Of a stretch of DNA of 37,411 nucleotides, positions 6,600 through 17,400 are shown one piece after another. A program made the position numbers and the translations under genes. Below the pieces are notes generated by a model. That model did not search any database and was not told where the DNA came from. It saw only the letters and a list, made by a program, of their open reading frames with translations. Origin of the DNA: a virus. The stretch's first letter is position 1. Each line of letters begins with the position of its first letter. Location of the stretch: the IMG/VR virus record IMGVR_UViG_3300022752_000189, positions 1-37,411 of that record; one strand, given 5' to 3'.

Positions 6600-9500
6600 A
6601 TGGCAGTAGAAAATAGATCGGCAGCAAATTCCAGTCCAGTTGACGCAGGCCCTTTTTTGGCCAAAGTTGTTAGTGTAGCTGATCAGACCTATATGGGAAA
6701 TCTAGAAGTTCAATTATTACATGAAGTAGGAAATGATGAAGCTACAGAAGGACAGTTGCGTACAGTAAAATATCTAAGTCCGTTTTATGGAGTTAGTAAT
6801 GTAGAATATGTCACTGAAACTAGTGATGATTATAATTCTACACAAAAGGCCTACGGCATGTGGATGATACCTCCTGATATAGGAACCTTAGTAATTTGTA
6901 TTTTTATTGGCGGAGACGTAAGAAAAGGTTATTGGTTAGGCTGTGTACAAGATGAAAATATGAATTTTGCTCTGCCAGGATATGCTTCTAGTCAGTATGT
7001 GGTAGATAGCACTAGATTAACAGATAAAGAAAAAACAAGAGTCCCTGTTGCTGAATATAATAAAAAAATTAATTCAAGCAGTGAAGATCCTAGTAAAATT
7101 CTTAAACCTGAACATCCGATGGCTTTTGTGTTAGAAAGACAGGGGTTGTTAAAAGATGACACAAGGGGAATAACTTCCAGCAGCAGTCGTCGCGAAGTTC
7201 CTAGCATGGTTTTTGGAATATCGACGCCAGGACCTATTGATAGGGTAGGACCTACAGGCAAATTTGGAAAAAAAGAACATCAAGTTACTAAAGGATTTGT
7301 AAGTAGATTAGGTGGCAGTAGTTTCGTTATGGATGATGGCGATGATAAGTTTTTAAGAAAAACTTTGCCATCAGAAGGTCCTCCGGAATATTATAATTTA
7401 GAAAACGGTGAAGGACCTGGAGTAGCTGATATACCACATAACGAATTAGTCAGATTAAGGACTAGGACTGGTCATCAGATATTACTGCATAATAGTGAAG
7501 ATCTAATTTATATTGGTAACAGTAGAGGTACAGCATGGATTGAGTTAACCAGTGACGGAAAAATTGATATATTTGCTAACGACAGTATTAACATAAGAAC
7601 TAAACAGGATTTTAATTTTTATTGTGATAGAGATTTTAATTTAGAAGTAGGAAGAAATTGTAATATTAAAGTACAAGGAGAAATGCATACTGAAACTATA
7701 TTAGATCATGTGCTTATTGTTAATAAAGATCAAAAGATATTGGTAAAAAATAGGAAAGATGAAACTATTATAGAAGAGTACAGAGAAACTGTAATGGGTG
7801 ATGTAAAAGTATTTTATAATCAAAATTTTATACACAATATAGATAAAAGATTTGATCTTAGGGTAGCTACAGCAGCCAGTGTTACAGTAGGAAAAGGATC
7901 AAGCGGGCCAGGATTCGCTCCGAGACCAGAAACTGCTCAAACTCCTTATGGTCCTATCAGTAATGACACAGAAATTTCATCTCCTGTCAGAGAAGTAAAT
8001 GGTGATGAAGTTGATAGAGTTGATATTAAAATCTATAAAGATACAAGAATTGAAGTGAATGGTAAGAATTTAGATCAGACAATAGGGGGTAATGTAAGGA
8101 CAAAGATTATAGGTACAGTTGATATTAGCACTGATAACACATGGCGTCATACTTCTTCAAAAGATATTGATATCAATTCAGGTGGGCATATTTTTAACAC
8201 CAGTGCGGGAACAAATGAAACTAAAGCAGGAGGAAACATTATTGAAACTGCTCCACAGATTCACATGAACGGTCCAAGTGCAGGAACAGCTCCTGTTGCC
8301 TTAATAGCTGTCAAACCTGTTGAGGCAAGAATTACAGCAAAAGCTACAGTGCCTTTATCATTAGTGACTCATGAATTACCTGATTTATCTGGACAAGATA
8401 AATGGAAGTCATTGACTAAATTAACAACAATTTTAACACGCATACCAACTTATGAACCATATCCACATCACGAAAATTTAGATCCTTTTTTCTACAAATT
8501 TGACAACTTAGATAGAGATAGAGATGCAAGATATCGAACTTCTTCTTTCAATGTTCCTAGAAATTATATTTTAGGTCCAGGGTTTGCGTTTAGGAAATAT
8601 TCTACTGAAACTGATACTTTTGAAAAACTTTCAGCAGCAGAAGATAATGAAAAAATTAATGATCCTGCTACAGGAAGTCCTCCTAAAGCTAATAATCTAG
8701 CCAACAAGCGTGCAAGTGACATAGCTAAAAGACAAGAAACTGTAACTGGTAAAATTTCATCTGCTGCTACAACAAGGCGAGTTATTAATACTGCGGGGAC
8801 AGCTACTATATTAGGTATAGTAAGTGCTGTAGTAGGCACGACAGGTGGCACGACAGGTGGCACGACAGGTGGCACGACAGGTGGCACGACAGGTGGCACG
8901 ACAGGTGGCACAACAGGTGGCACAACAGGTGGCACAACAGGTGGCACGACAGGTGGTGATACTACGGCTAAAGGAATACCCTTTAAAAGAGCAGATGGAA
9001 CAACTATATATTTTCCTACAAATTGGGATAGTTATAATGATCAAGCTCGAGTCGACTGGTTTAACACCAATAAGATAACAGAAGCAGATTTTTTAGGTAT
9101 CGGATTAACTGTTGATGTTATAAATTATTGGAAATCAAAAGGTTGGAAATCTGGAGGAGTAGGCACAACAGGTGGCACAACAGGTGGCACAACAGGTGGC
9201 ACAACAGGTGGCACAACAGGTGGCACAACAGGTGGCACAACAGGTGGCACAACAGGTGGCACAACAGGTGGCACAACAGGTGGCACAACAGGTGGCACAA
9301 CAGGTGGCACAAGAGGAACAGTTGTACCAACTATAAACGCAACTTATAAAAACCCAATAGAAGTCAATGAAAGGTTCGAAATAGATTTTAAGCTTAGTCA
9401 AGATTTAAAGCTCCAACTTCGTCAAGTAAGTGGACCAGGAACAACAAATAAAATCTATGATTGGGGATTAAAGACAACACAGTTTGTTGGCATTGATTTT

Positions 9501-10517
9501 CGTTTTGAAAACACAGGAACATATGTATATGTAGTTGAAGCTGTAGATTATCCTGGGGTACAAAAATTTTTAAATTTTACAGTTGTTCCAGTAGGAGCAT
9601 TATCTTTGCCAAGTAATATGAATTTTAGAATAGCATTTGATCCATCACAAATTTATCCTTATGATTCTATTACAGTTAATATAGCACGAAATGACGGGTT
9701 AACTTTTGATACTAACAAAATATTTTTACGCATGAATCAGACAGAATTTAACGGAGTAATGAGACCAGCATATGATGATATAGATCATGGTAAAACTAAA
9801 AATGCGGCTGCGTATGATGGTGCTGGTCCTGGTCCGGGCAATACGGAAGGTGCTTTATCATTTCGTTTAGATGGTACAGGCATTGTTACAAGTTTTCAAT
9901 GTACGATTGGATTTACAGATTTAACTTGGTTAATAAATAGCGATCAATCAAATTTTAACATGACTAGATTTCAAGTGCAGGCCATTACTGATGGTAAGAA
10001 ATCCGTAGAAACTAATTTTCTGACTGTGAGAAAAAGACCTGTAACAACAGTTACTAATCCAGGACCAACTAATAATACAACTGTTGTATTAGATACTAAT
10101 GTAACAGAAGCCGAATATAATAGATTGGTCAAGATTATAAAGGAACAATTTCTTTATTACACAGGGAGAACTACATTTACAGATAGTGATTTAGCCTTTT
10201 GGGTTAACTTTATTAATAGCACTCCTGGGGAAGCATTGTTATCTGAGTACAAAAGATATCTTTTGAATTTTGTCTATAAGTATGATACATTGTCCCTAGA
10301 GGACCGATTATACGCTCGTGCATATCTAACTCATTGGATAGATAAAGGTCTTACCGAATTTACAGCTACATTAGATTTGAGGAGTTCATTACCAAGGATT
10401 TTTGCTAGTCAGGCAGTTAACGGTCAATTCCCTGAACCATTTAACGAAAAAGTATTGCTGGCGTTCCCTGATTTAAGAAATGTTAATTCAGCTTCTAGTA
10501 CTGACATCCAAGGATAG
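6600..10517 (+). CDS. 5: gp5-type baseplate central spike, no lysozyme domain, repeat-rich C-terminus
   Basis: A 1305-residue protein with GGAG (6589-6592) before the ATG. Residues about 14-145 form the gp5/VgrG OB-fold (YGMWMIPPDIGTLVICIF, GDVRKGYWLGCVQDEN, LPGYAS). Residues about 235-560 are the spike beta-helix (GGSSFVMDDGDD, RTRTGHQILLHNSEDLIYIG, GTAWIELTSDGKIDIFANDS, then short valine/isoleucine repeats). No T4-like lysozyme domain lies between them. Beyond the helix are a linker, ten GTTG units (746-785), a small domain with ARVDWFNTNKITEADFLGIG (786-854), twelve GTTG units (855-902), Ig-like beta regions (about 905-1150) and a helical C-terminal domain (about 1170-1250) resembling DUF4214. 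T4 gp5 is 575 residues. The N-terminal half is secure; roles of the C-terminal modules are unknown. Confidence 0.9.
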   Translation: MAVENRSAANSSPVDAGPFLAKVVSVADQTYMGNLEVQLLHEVGNDEATEGQLRTVKYLSPFYGVSNVEYVTETSDDYNSTQKAYGMWMIPPDIGTLVICIFIGGDVRKGYWLGCVQDENMNFALPGYASSQYVVDSTRLTDKEKTRVPVAEYNKKINSSSEDPSKILKPEHPMAFVLERQGLLKDDTRGITSSSSRREVPSMVFGISTPGPIDRVGPTGKFGKKEHQVTKGFVSRLGGSSFVMDDGDDKFLRKTLPSEGPPEYYNLENGEGPGVADIPHNELVRLRTRTGHQILLHNSEDLIYIGNSRGTAWIELTSDGKIDIFANDSINIRTKQDFNFYCDRDFNLEVGRNCNIKVQGEMHTETILDHVLIVNKDQKILVKNRKDETIIEEYRETVMGDVKVFYNQNFIHNIDKRFDLRVATAASVTVGKGSSGPGFAPRPETAQTPYGPISNDTEISSPVREVNGDEVDRVDIKIYKDTRIEVNGKNLDQTIGGNVRTKIIGTVDISTDNTWRHTSSKDIDINSGGHIFNTSAGTNETKAGGNIIETAPQIHMNGPSAGTAPVALIAVKPVEARITAKATVPLSLVTHELPDLSGQDKWKSLTKLTTILTRIPTYEPYPHHENLDPFFYKFDNLDRDRDARYRTSSFNVPRNYILGPGFAFRKYSTETDTFEKLSAAEDNEKINDPATGSPPKANNLANKRASDIAKRQETVTGKISSAATTRRVINTAGTATILGIVSAVVGTTGGTTGGTTGGTTGGTTGGTTGGTTGGTTGGTTGGTTGGDTTAKGIPFKRADGTTIYFPTNWDSYNDQARVDWFNTNKITEADFLGIGLTVDVINYWKSKGWKSGGVGTTGGTTGGTTGGTTGGTTGGTTGGTTGGTTGGTTGGTTGGTTGGTTGGTRGTVVPTINATYKNPIEVNERFEIDFKLSQDLKLQLRQVSGPGTTNKIYDWGLKTTQFVGIDFRFENTGTYVYVVEAVDYPGVQKFLNFTVVPVGALSLPSNMNFRIAFDPSQIYPYDSITVNIARNDGLTFDTNKIFLRMNQTEFNGVMRPAYDDIDHGKTKNAAAYDGAGPGPGNTEGALSFRLDGTGIVTSFQCTIGFTDLTWLINSDQSNFNMTRFQVQAITDGKKSVETNFLTVRKRPVTTVTNPGPTNNTTVVLDTNVTEAEYNRLVKIIKEQFLYYTGRTTFTDSDLAFWVNFINSTPGEALLSEYKRYLLNFVYKYDTLSLEDRLYARAYLTHWIDKGLTEFTATLDLRSSLPRIFASQAVNGQFPEPFNEKVLLAFPDLRNVNSASSTDIQG
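8835..8954 (+). repeat. 12-bp tandem repeat array 1 (10 units) inside the spike gene
   Basis: Ten direct, gapless copies of GGCACRACAGGT encode Gly-Thr-Thr-Gly. Units 1-6 and 10 read GGCACGACAGGT; units 7-9 read GGCACAACAGGT. The 12-bp period keeps the reading frame whatever the copy number, so the array can lengthen or shorten without breaking the gene. Confidence 0.97.
9162..9305 (+). repeat. 12-bp tandem repeat array 2 (12 units) inside the spike gene
   Basis: Twelve identical copies of GGCACAACAGGT are followed by one degenerate unit (GGCACAAGAGGA, 9306-9317). It encodes the same Gly-Thr-Thr-Gly linker as array 1, from which it is separated by a 69-codon unique segment. Perfect identity at the DNA level points to recent expansion or homogenisation. 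Confidence 0.97.
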
Positions 10518-10550
10518 ACTGACTAGTAATTGAATTAGTGGAGAAATATT

Positions 10551-10991
10551 ATGACATCAAGCGCAAGACTTTATGATAAAACAGTTTTACAATCTAATAA
10601 TAAAACCTTTGTTCCTGGTAGTAAAACATATAAGGGCTTTAGCACAGTATCTAATACAGGATCAACTTTTGGTCTTTATGATATAAGTCTTATTAAACAG
10701 GATTTATTAAATCATTTTAACATTAGATTCGGTGAAAGATTGGAGCAACCGGAGTTTGGAACTATAATTTGGGACTTACTTTGGGAACCGTTGACCAATG
10801 AACTAAAAGCTCTAATAGCAGAAAATGTAAAAACTATAATAAATTATGATCCTAGAATTAGTACAGATCAAATCATAGTGAGTACCTATGAAAGTGGTAT
10901 ACAGATAGAGTGTATTTTGACTTTTTTTCCTTATAATATTCAAGAAGCTCTACAACTTAGGTTCGATCAAGCTAACGGACTATTAGCTTAA
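10551..10991 (+). CDS. 25: gp25-like baseplate wedge protein
   Basis: A 146-residue protein with GGAG (10540-10543) upstream of ATG. The second half carries the GPW/gp25 pattern: DLLNHFNIRFGERLEQPEFG, then WDLLWEPLTNELKALI and ENVKTIINYDPRI, ending in a beta-hairpin-like segment. In T4 and other contractile systems gp25 sits in the inner baseplate and bridges the wedge (gp6) to the first sheath ring. The EP pair in WEPLT lies where the family's conserved EPR core is expected, with Arg replaced by Leu in this reading. T4 gp25 is 132 residues. Placement between gp5 and gp6 supports the call. Confidence 0.9.
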   Translation: MTSSARLYDKTVLQSNNKTFVPGSKTYKGFSTVSNTGSTFGLYDISLIKQDLLNHFNIRFGERLEQPEFGTIIWDLLWEPLTNELKALIAENVKTIINYDPRISTDQIIVSTYESGIQIECILTFFPYNIQEALQLRFDQANGLLA

Positions 10992-11017
10992 CTATAATAT
11001 GCCCATTTTATAGGCCG

Positions 11018-11025
11018 TATAAATA
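11018..11025 (+). promoter_or_regulatory. T4-type late promoter before gp6
   Basis: Perfect match to the T4 late promoter octamer TATAAATA, in the 55-nt gap between gp25 and gp6. Transcription would begin near 11031, just before the AAGGA ribosome site (11035-11039) and 16 nt before the ATG. It would drive gp6 and the 14.4-kb gene. Recognition by the gp55 encoded here is inferred. Confidence 0.75.
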
Positions 11026-11046
11026 TCAAATACCAAGGAAATTTTA

Positions 11047-14000
11047 ATGTCAGCAACGGATAGACAAAATCGACTGTTAGTAGCGGAAGATTGGCGTAGA
11101 ATATATCAAAGTTTTCGCAATGCAGATTTTCAAAGCTATGACTTTGAAACCATCCGTCGTATAATGGTAAATTATATTAGAGAAAACTATCCCGAAGACT
11201 TTAATGATTACATAGAAAGTAGCGAATACCTCGCTCTAATAGATTTAATAGCATTTTTAGCACAAAGTATAGCTTTTCGTGTAGATTTAAACAGTAGAGA
11301 TAATTTTTTAGAATTAGCAGAGCGTAGAGAAAGTGTGTTACGTCTAGCTAGACTTTTAAGTTATAATCCTAAGAGAAATAATTGTGCTAGTGGTCTATTA
11401 AAATTTACCAGTGTTCAAACTACACAGAGAGTATTAGATTCTAATGGTAGAAATCTTATAAATCAAACTATTAACTGGAATGATGTCTCAAATCCTAATT
11501 GGTATGACCAGTTTATTAAAGTAATTAATGCTGCTTTGCCAGCTTCTAGACAGTTTGGTAATCCAGAAGATTCAGATACAATATATGGTATTCCTTGTGA
11601 ACAGTATAGATTTCAAGCTACTAATTTAGATGTGCCTGTGTATTCTTTTCAAAAAAGTGTGGATGGCAGAGTTTTAGGATTTGAGCTGGTCAGCACTGTT
11701 TTCAAGTCTAAACAGGAAATTTATGAAGAACCACCTGCTGTTGGTAATAGACTTAGTTTTATATATAGAAATGATGGTAGAGGTAGTGGTTCAGTAAACA
11801 CTGGTTTTTTTCTATTATTTAAAGAAGGAATATTAAATCAGGGAATTTTTAATCTTACTCAGCCAGGTAATAACGAAACAGTAGACATAGATAATCCTAA
11901 TATTAATAATACAGACATTTGGTTGTATAGATTAGACCAAGCAGGACTTGAATCAGAATATTGGGCACAAGTATCAAGTTTAGAAGGCAATAATATTATC
12001 TATAATAGCTTACAAAAATCTATTAGAAATTTTTATAGCGTGATTACTAAAGCAGGTGATAGAGTTACTTTACAATTTAGTGATGGAACATTTGGAAATT
12101 TACCTTTAGGTAAGTTTAGAGTCTATTATAGAACCAGTATAGGAAATACATATTCTATCAATCCTAGAGATATACGTAATGTATCCATAGAAATTCCATA
12201 TCTAAGCAATCTTAATCAAGCTGAAGTGCTTACAATAACTCTGAGTTTACAAACCGCTGTGGCTAATAGTACACCTACTGAAACCAATGAAAGTATTAAG
12301 GCCAATGCTCCTGCTACCTATTATACACAAAATAGAATGATAACCGGAGAAGATTATAATATTAGTCCATTGGGTGTTAACCCACAGGTTTTGAAAGTAA
12401 AATCTGTTAATAGATCTAGCAGTGGTATTAGTCGTTATTTTGATCTAGTCGATCCTACAGGCAAATATAGTAAAACTAATCTTTTTGCTGACGATGGTGT
12501 ATTATATAAAGAAGAATTTACAGATAGTTTTAAATTTAAATATGATACTCGTACTGATATAGAGTCGACTATATTAAATGATGTCTACAATTTTTTAAGC
12601 AAAGTATCATTACGTGACTATTATTATAGCAAATATACAAGTATAGTTACAACAAGTCTAAGTGCTGCTTGGTATTCTACAACTACAGACACAAATCAGT
12701 CTACAGGATATATTGGTGATACAACAGATTTTACTCCATATCAATTAGGGGTTTATTCATCTACTCTATTGAGATTTGTTACAGACGGATCAATATTAAA
12801 ATTCATAGCTCCAACTGGTAAGTACTTTGATAAGACAAATAATAATAAACTAGTCACTAGTACTAGCCCTAGACTGGGTTATGCTGACAGTTTATATACT
12901 AAAGTAATTAAGGTAACAGGTAATGGTACTTCGACATTGATAGATGGAACTGGATCTGTGCTATTAAACGACATAATTCCAGAGTCTGCTATTTTAGCTG
13001 AAATAATTCCCGCTTTTAAAACTACATTAGATTCGAATACTTTAACTACAATGGTAGATTTAATTTTTTCAAATAAACAATTTGGTCTAAGATATGATGT
13101 AGAAGATCGAAACTGGAAAATTATTTTTGAGATTAATCTTAATAATGTAAATTCTTTTAGTCTAGGTAAAACTGGTGATAATAGCGGACAACAATTAGAT
13201 TCTAGTTGGATAATCTTGTTTACTACAGATACAGAATATTATACAGTAAAATTTAGATTATTAAGGTATATTTTTGAAAGTGATAAGCAGGTTAGATTCT
13301 TTTTTGATAGCAGCGATAAAATTTATGATACTAGAACTAATACTGTGGAAAAAGATAAAATTAAGGTACTTAGTTACAATACTCAGCCAGACAATCTTTA
13401 TGCTTTTACATTTGACAGAGAATGGGAAATTACTGAAGAATTTAAAGGTATAGATGGTTATATTGACACTAAAAAGATACAAGTTACTTTTAGCGACACT
13501 GATGATGACGGTGTAGTCGATAATCCAAAGATTTTTGATGATTTAGTAGCTCCATCAGTTAACACTGTAGATAAGATAGTAGTTTTAGAATTATATACTG
13601 TGGAAGAAGGTCAAGAGGATTATAGATATATCAGTAATTCTAATGGTTCAGTGTTAATATATAATAATGAAAATGAAATTAATAATTTAAATGTTTTTAA
13701 CGACGGACAATATTTTTATTTTGTAGATTCAGATGTTGTTAAGAAATACTACGCTCAAACAAGCAAGTTAGAAGTAACCTTAGACTATAAGTGTTATATA
13801 GGGAGAGATCAATTAAAGTTTCAATATATTCATAATGCAGATTATGAATCAAGAATTGATCCAGGAATTTCTAATATCATGGATGTCTATGTGTTAACTT
13901 CAACCTACGACAAGTATTTTAGAGAATATATCAATGGATCAAGAGATCAAATGCCATTACCTCCTAGCAGTGATTTTTTGTATAATTTATTATCTTCTGA

Positions 14001-14487
14001 TCTAAACAAAATAAAAAGTATTAGCGATGAAATTATCTATCATAGTGCCAAATATAAAATTCTTTTTGGATCTAAATCTACTATAGATGTACAGGCCAGT
14101 TTTAAGGTAGTTAAAAATCCAGAAATTGTAATCAGTGATAATGATATTAAAAGTAAGATAATCAGTGCTATAAATGAATTTTTTAACATAGACAATTGGG
14201 AGTTTGGAGATAATTTTTATTTTACAGAATTATCTACTTATGTTATGAATCGCCTAGCTCCTAACATCGTTAATTTTATCGTGGTGCCAAAAAAAGCAGA
14301 TTTATATTTTGGAAGTCTATTTGAAATTAGAGCCGAAAAGGATCAAATTTTTATTAACGGAGCAACTATAGATGATATTGAAATAATAAGTGCGCTCACC
14401 GCCAGTAAGATAAAGGCATCTGGCGACATAGCCAGTCCAAACTCAGTCATTAGCAAACAATTAATAGCTAGCTCAGGATCTAATTAA
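11047..14487 (+). CDS. 6: gp6-like baseplate wedge protein, enlarged
   Basis: A 1146-residue protein. The N-terminus has the gp6 signature: FETIRRIMVNYIRENYPEDF, SEYLALIDLIAFLAQSIAFR, DLNSRDNFLELAERRESVL and RLLSYNPKRN. Central gp6-type segments include FSDGTFGNLPLGKFRVYYR and NRMITGEDYNISPLG. The C-terminal part (about 1020-1130) has the wedge dimerisation-like region, NPEIVISDNDIKSKII through FTELSTYVMNRLAPNIVNF. T4 gp6 is 660 residues; the extra length lies mostly in the middle (about 500-1000), in beta-rich sequence without a recognisable domain. gp6 forms the inner ring that ties the wedges together. The stop overlaps the next start (TAATG at 14485-14489), implying coupled translation. 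Confidence 0.93.
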   Translation: MSATDRQNRLLVAEDWRRIYQSFRNADFQSYDFETIRRIMVNYIRENYPEDFNDYIESSEYLALIDLIAFLAQSIAFRVDLNSRDNFLELAERRESVLRLARLLSYNPKRNNCASGLLKFTSVQTTQRVLDSNGRNLINQTINWNDVSNPNWYDQFIKVINAALPASRQFGNPEDSDTIYGIPCEQYRFQATNLDVPVYSFQKSVDGRVLGFELVSTVFKSKQEIYEEPPAVGNRLSFIYRNDGRGSGSVNTGFFLLFKEGILNQGIFNLTQPGNNETVDIDNPNINNTDIWLYRLDQAGLESEYWAQVSSLEGNNIIYNSLQKSIRNFYSVITKAGDRVTLQFSDGTFGNLPLGKFRVYYRTSIGNTYSINPRDIRNVSIEIPYLSNLNQAEVLTITLSLQTAVANSTPTETNESIKANAPATYYTQNRMITGEDYNISPLGVNPQVLKVKSVNRSSSGISRYFDLVDPTGKYSKTNLFADDGVLYKEEFTDSFKFKYDTRTDIESTILNDVYNFLSKVSLRDYYYSKYTSIVTTSLSAAWYSTTTDTNQSTGYIGDTTDFTPYQLGVYSSTLLRFVTDGSILKFIAPTGKYFDKTNNNKLVTSTSPRLGYADSLYTKVIKVTGNGTSTLIDGTGSVLLNDIIPESAILAEIIPAFKTTLDSNTLTTMVDLIFSNKQFGLRYDVEDRNWKIIFEINLNNVNSFSLGKTGDNSGQQLDSSWIILFTTDTEYYTVKFRLLRYIFESDKQVRFFFDSSDKIYDTRTNTVEKDKIKVLSYNTQPDNLYAFTFDREWEITEEFKGIDGYIDTKKIQVTFSDTDDDGVVDNPKIFDDLVAPSVNTVDKIVVLELYTVEEGQEDYRYISNSNGSVLIYNNENEINNLNVFNDGQYFYFVDSDVVKKYYAQTSKLEVTLDYKCYIGRDQLKFQYIHNADYESRIDPGISNIMDVYVLTSTYDKYFREYINGSRDQMPLPPSSDFLYNLLSSDLNKIKSISDEIIYHSAKYKILFGSKSTIDVQASFKVVKNPEIVISDNDIKSKIISAINEFFNIDNWEFGDNFYFTELSTYVMNRLAPNIVNFIVVPKKADLYFGSLFEIRAEKDQIFINGATIDDIEIISALTASKIKASGDIASPNSVISKQLIASSGSN

Positions 14488-17400
14488 TGTCAACTGATAA
14501 TCAATCAGAATATCCTTTACCAACAGGAAAAAGCACAAGCAGAAAGTCTGTCGATTTGCTGCCTAAATATTATAGAACTAATGCCAATAAGAAGTTTCTA
14601 GCAGCTACTCTTGATCAATTAATATCACCAGGAACTGTTAAAAAGTTAAATGGTTATATTGGAAGACAGTATGCTAAGTCTACCGCAGCTGATGATATAT
14701 TTTTAGCTGCTGCTGACTCTGTGAGACAAAATTATCAGTTTGAACCGTCATTAGTTATTCAAGATAGATTTAATAATTTAAAATTTCACAAAGACTACAT
14801 CGATCATATTAATCACATTGCTGTATTTGGTGGAATAGTAAATAATCATGAACGTCTAAACCAACAAGAATTTTATAGTTGGAATCCGCATATAGACTGG
14901 GATAAGTTTGTTAATTTTCAACAATATTATTGGTTACCTTATGGACCAGATGATGTTGAAATAGCTGGACAACAACCTGATATTGTCACTGCTAGTATAA
15001 CTGAATTAAAATTAGAAAAATCCAAGAAGTCTTTAACCATTGCCACAGGACTGTCATTTACAAATACATCGATTAAAATTAAGTACAATGATGAAAATTA
15101 CATGTCTGGTATATTAAGTTCTTATGATACAGTTACAGGACAGCTTATTGTAGACATAGACACTGTATTAGGTGATGGAACCTACAATTCATGGACAGTG
15201 ATTTCTAAAGGTGTAATAAGCACCTATTCTGTACAGCTTGAAGATCAAGGTGATAATTTGGCCTTTGTTATAAGCCCAGATGGATTAACAAGAGATCCTA
15301 CTCTGATCTTATATAGAGGACTTACTTATGTTTTTAACATTAATATAGACAATCACAATTTTACTATTAAAACACAAAGAATTTTAGGTAATTTAGAAAG
15401 ATATAATCAAGGTGTAACGAATAATTCAATTTCTGATGGACAGATTATTTTTGAAGTTCCATTAGATGCTCCTGATATTTTATATTATGTCAGTGAATTA
15501 GATGTGAACATAGGTGGTATACTTAGTATTCAAAATCTAGACGAGAGCACGATTTTTTATGTAGAAAAAGATATTTTAGGCAAGAAAAATTATACTATGT
15601 CAAACGGATATAGTTTAAGCAACGGTATGAAAATATCTTTTAGAGGAAAAACTGTACCTGAATTTTATCAAGATGGATTTTATTATGTTGAAGGTGTTGG
15701 TACTGCGATAAAATTAATTTCAGAACAAGATTTAGAAATCATTGGTAATTTTACAGTAGAAGAAACTTTAGCATTTGATCAAGATCCATTCGATCAAGTT
15801 CCTTTTAGTACATCATCTTCGAGACCAAAAAAGCAAGATTACATAGTGATAAATCGAGGAAGTGTAGATAGAAATCCTTGGACTAGATCGAATAGATGGT
15901 TTCATCAAGATATAGTCATTAAAACCGCAGAAATAAAAGGACAGGTGCCTAGTTTAGATCAATTAGCTAGAGCTATAAGACCTATTATAGAATTTGAATC
16001 TGATATACGGTTGTATAATTTTGGTTATAAGAATAAGAAAAATGTTGATCTTATTGATACATTTACTAAAGATGTGTTTAGTACTATAGAAGGTAGTCTA
16101 GGATATAACATTGACGGAGTTGAGCTTGCAGATGGCATGCGTGTTTTATTCACCGCAGACTCTGACAGATTAGTCAAAGATAAAATTTTTAATGTTAATT
16201 TTGTAGAAGTCACTGTGCCTAGCAGAAAGATTAATTTTAATGCTGCTACAGGTATTAACATAACAAACGACACTGTAACTTTTGATACACCTCATAGTTT
16301 GAGTACAGGAAACAGAGTTATATATTTGAACAATAATAATACTTCAGTAAATGGACTAATACATAGAAAAATTTATTATGTTCAAGTTGTAGATGAATAT
16401 ACTGTAAAATTTTATACTAATCAATTGTTATCAAATCTAGTAGATATATTTGCCATAGGAACAAACATTCATAGTGTTGAAGTTTTTACAGGATTACGTA
16501 GACAAATCAATTTAACAGAAGCCGAAGACAGTGAACCTCAATTAAATGAAACTGTTTTAGTAAAAAGTGGACAGGCACAATCTATCAGTGTTTTGATTGA
16601 CAATCAAACAGTAAACCTAGTAGGTAATCAAGGATTAATGTATTGGTATGATGGACAAGGTTGGAAATTAGGACCAGTTAAGTACTTCAGTAATCAATCT
16701 CCATTGTTCGATTTATATGATGAGAATAAAATAAGTTTCGGAAATAGTGCTGTCTATGATGGATCTACTTTCCAGGGCAATAAGATTTTTTCCTATAAAC
16801 AAGGAACTGGAACAGCAGATTCAGCACTAGATTTTCCACTTAGTTATAGGAATATTAACAATATTGGAGATATTGTTTTTACATTTGATTTGCTAAATGA
16901 TAGTTTTAAATACAAAGTTGACAGAGATATTTTTTCTAAAACAACAGATGTTGGTTTCCTACATGTATACAAGAATACAAATCTTATAGAATATAAAAAT
17001 GGCTGGATTAGAAATAATCTTATTAATGTTCAACCTATTGTAAGAATATTTAAAAATCATAATTTTGATGGAGTTACTACTGGATTTCCTATTGATTGTT
17101 TTAGTCGCGGTGCAGATCTAAGTGACCTACAGGTTAAAGTTTACGTCAATGGAAAAAGATTACCTGTAAGTAGTATCGCTGATATCAAAGATGAGCCTGA
17201 CTACAAATATGTATATTTTAAAACACCAGTTACTAGTAATGATGTTATTACTCTTAAGCTCTATACTAAACAACCTAAAAGTACAAATGGATTTTATGAA
17301 TTTCCTATAAGTTTACAAAATAATCCTTTGAATAATAATGTAAAAGAATTTACATTAGGTCAGGTTGTTGATCATTTATCCTCAATTGTTGATAATTTAG

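Noticed and set aside
6593-6600. AATAAATG as a late promoter for gp5
   Set aside because: It overlaps the start codon and mismatches at both ends, so a transcript from it would lack the ribosome site and start codon.
8835-9317. CRISPR array
   Set aside because: Repeat units are 12 bp, contiguous and coding, with no spacers and no cas genes.
8564-9401. Several open frames of 60-130 codons on both strands across the repeat arrays (Pro-Val-Val-Pro, Cys-Ala-Thr and Val-Ala-Arg-Gln repeats)
   Set aside because: A 12-bp repeat without stops keeps all frames open. These have no ribosome sites and lie wholly within the gp5 gene, so they are by-products of the arrays.
6600-10517. Lysozyme domain in gp5, as in T4
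   Set aside because: No Glu-Asp-Thr lysozyme-type motif or suitable domain is visible between the OB-fold and the beta-helix; that interval is a short, polar linker region.
10991-11046. Terminator hairpin between gp25 and gp6
   Set aside because: Only a 3-4 bp GCC/GGC stem with an AT loop and no T-run is present, and a perfect late promoter occupies the gap.
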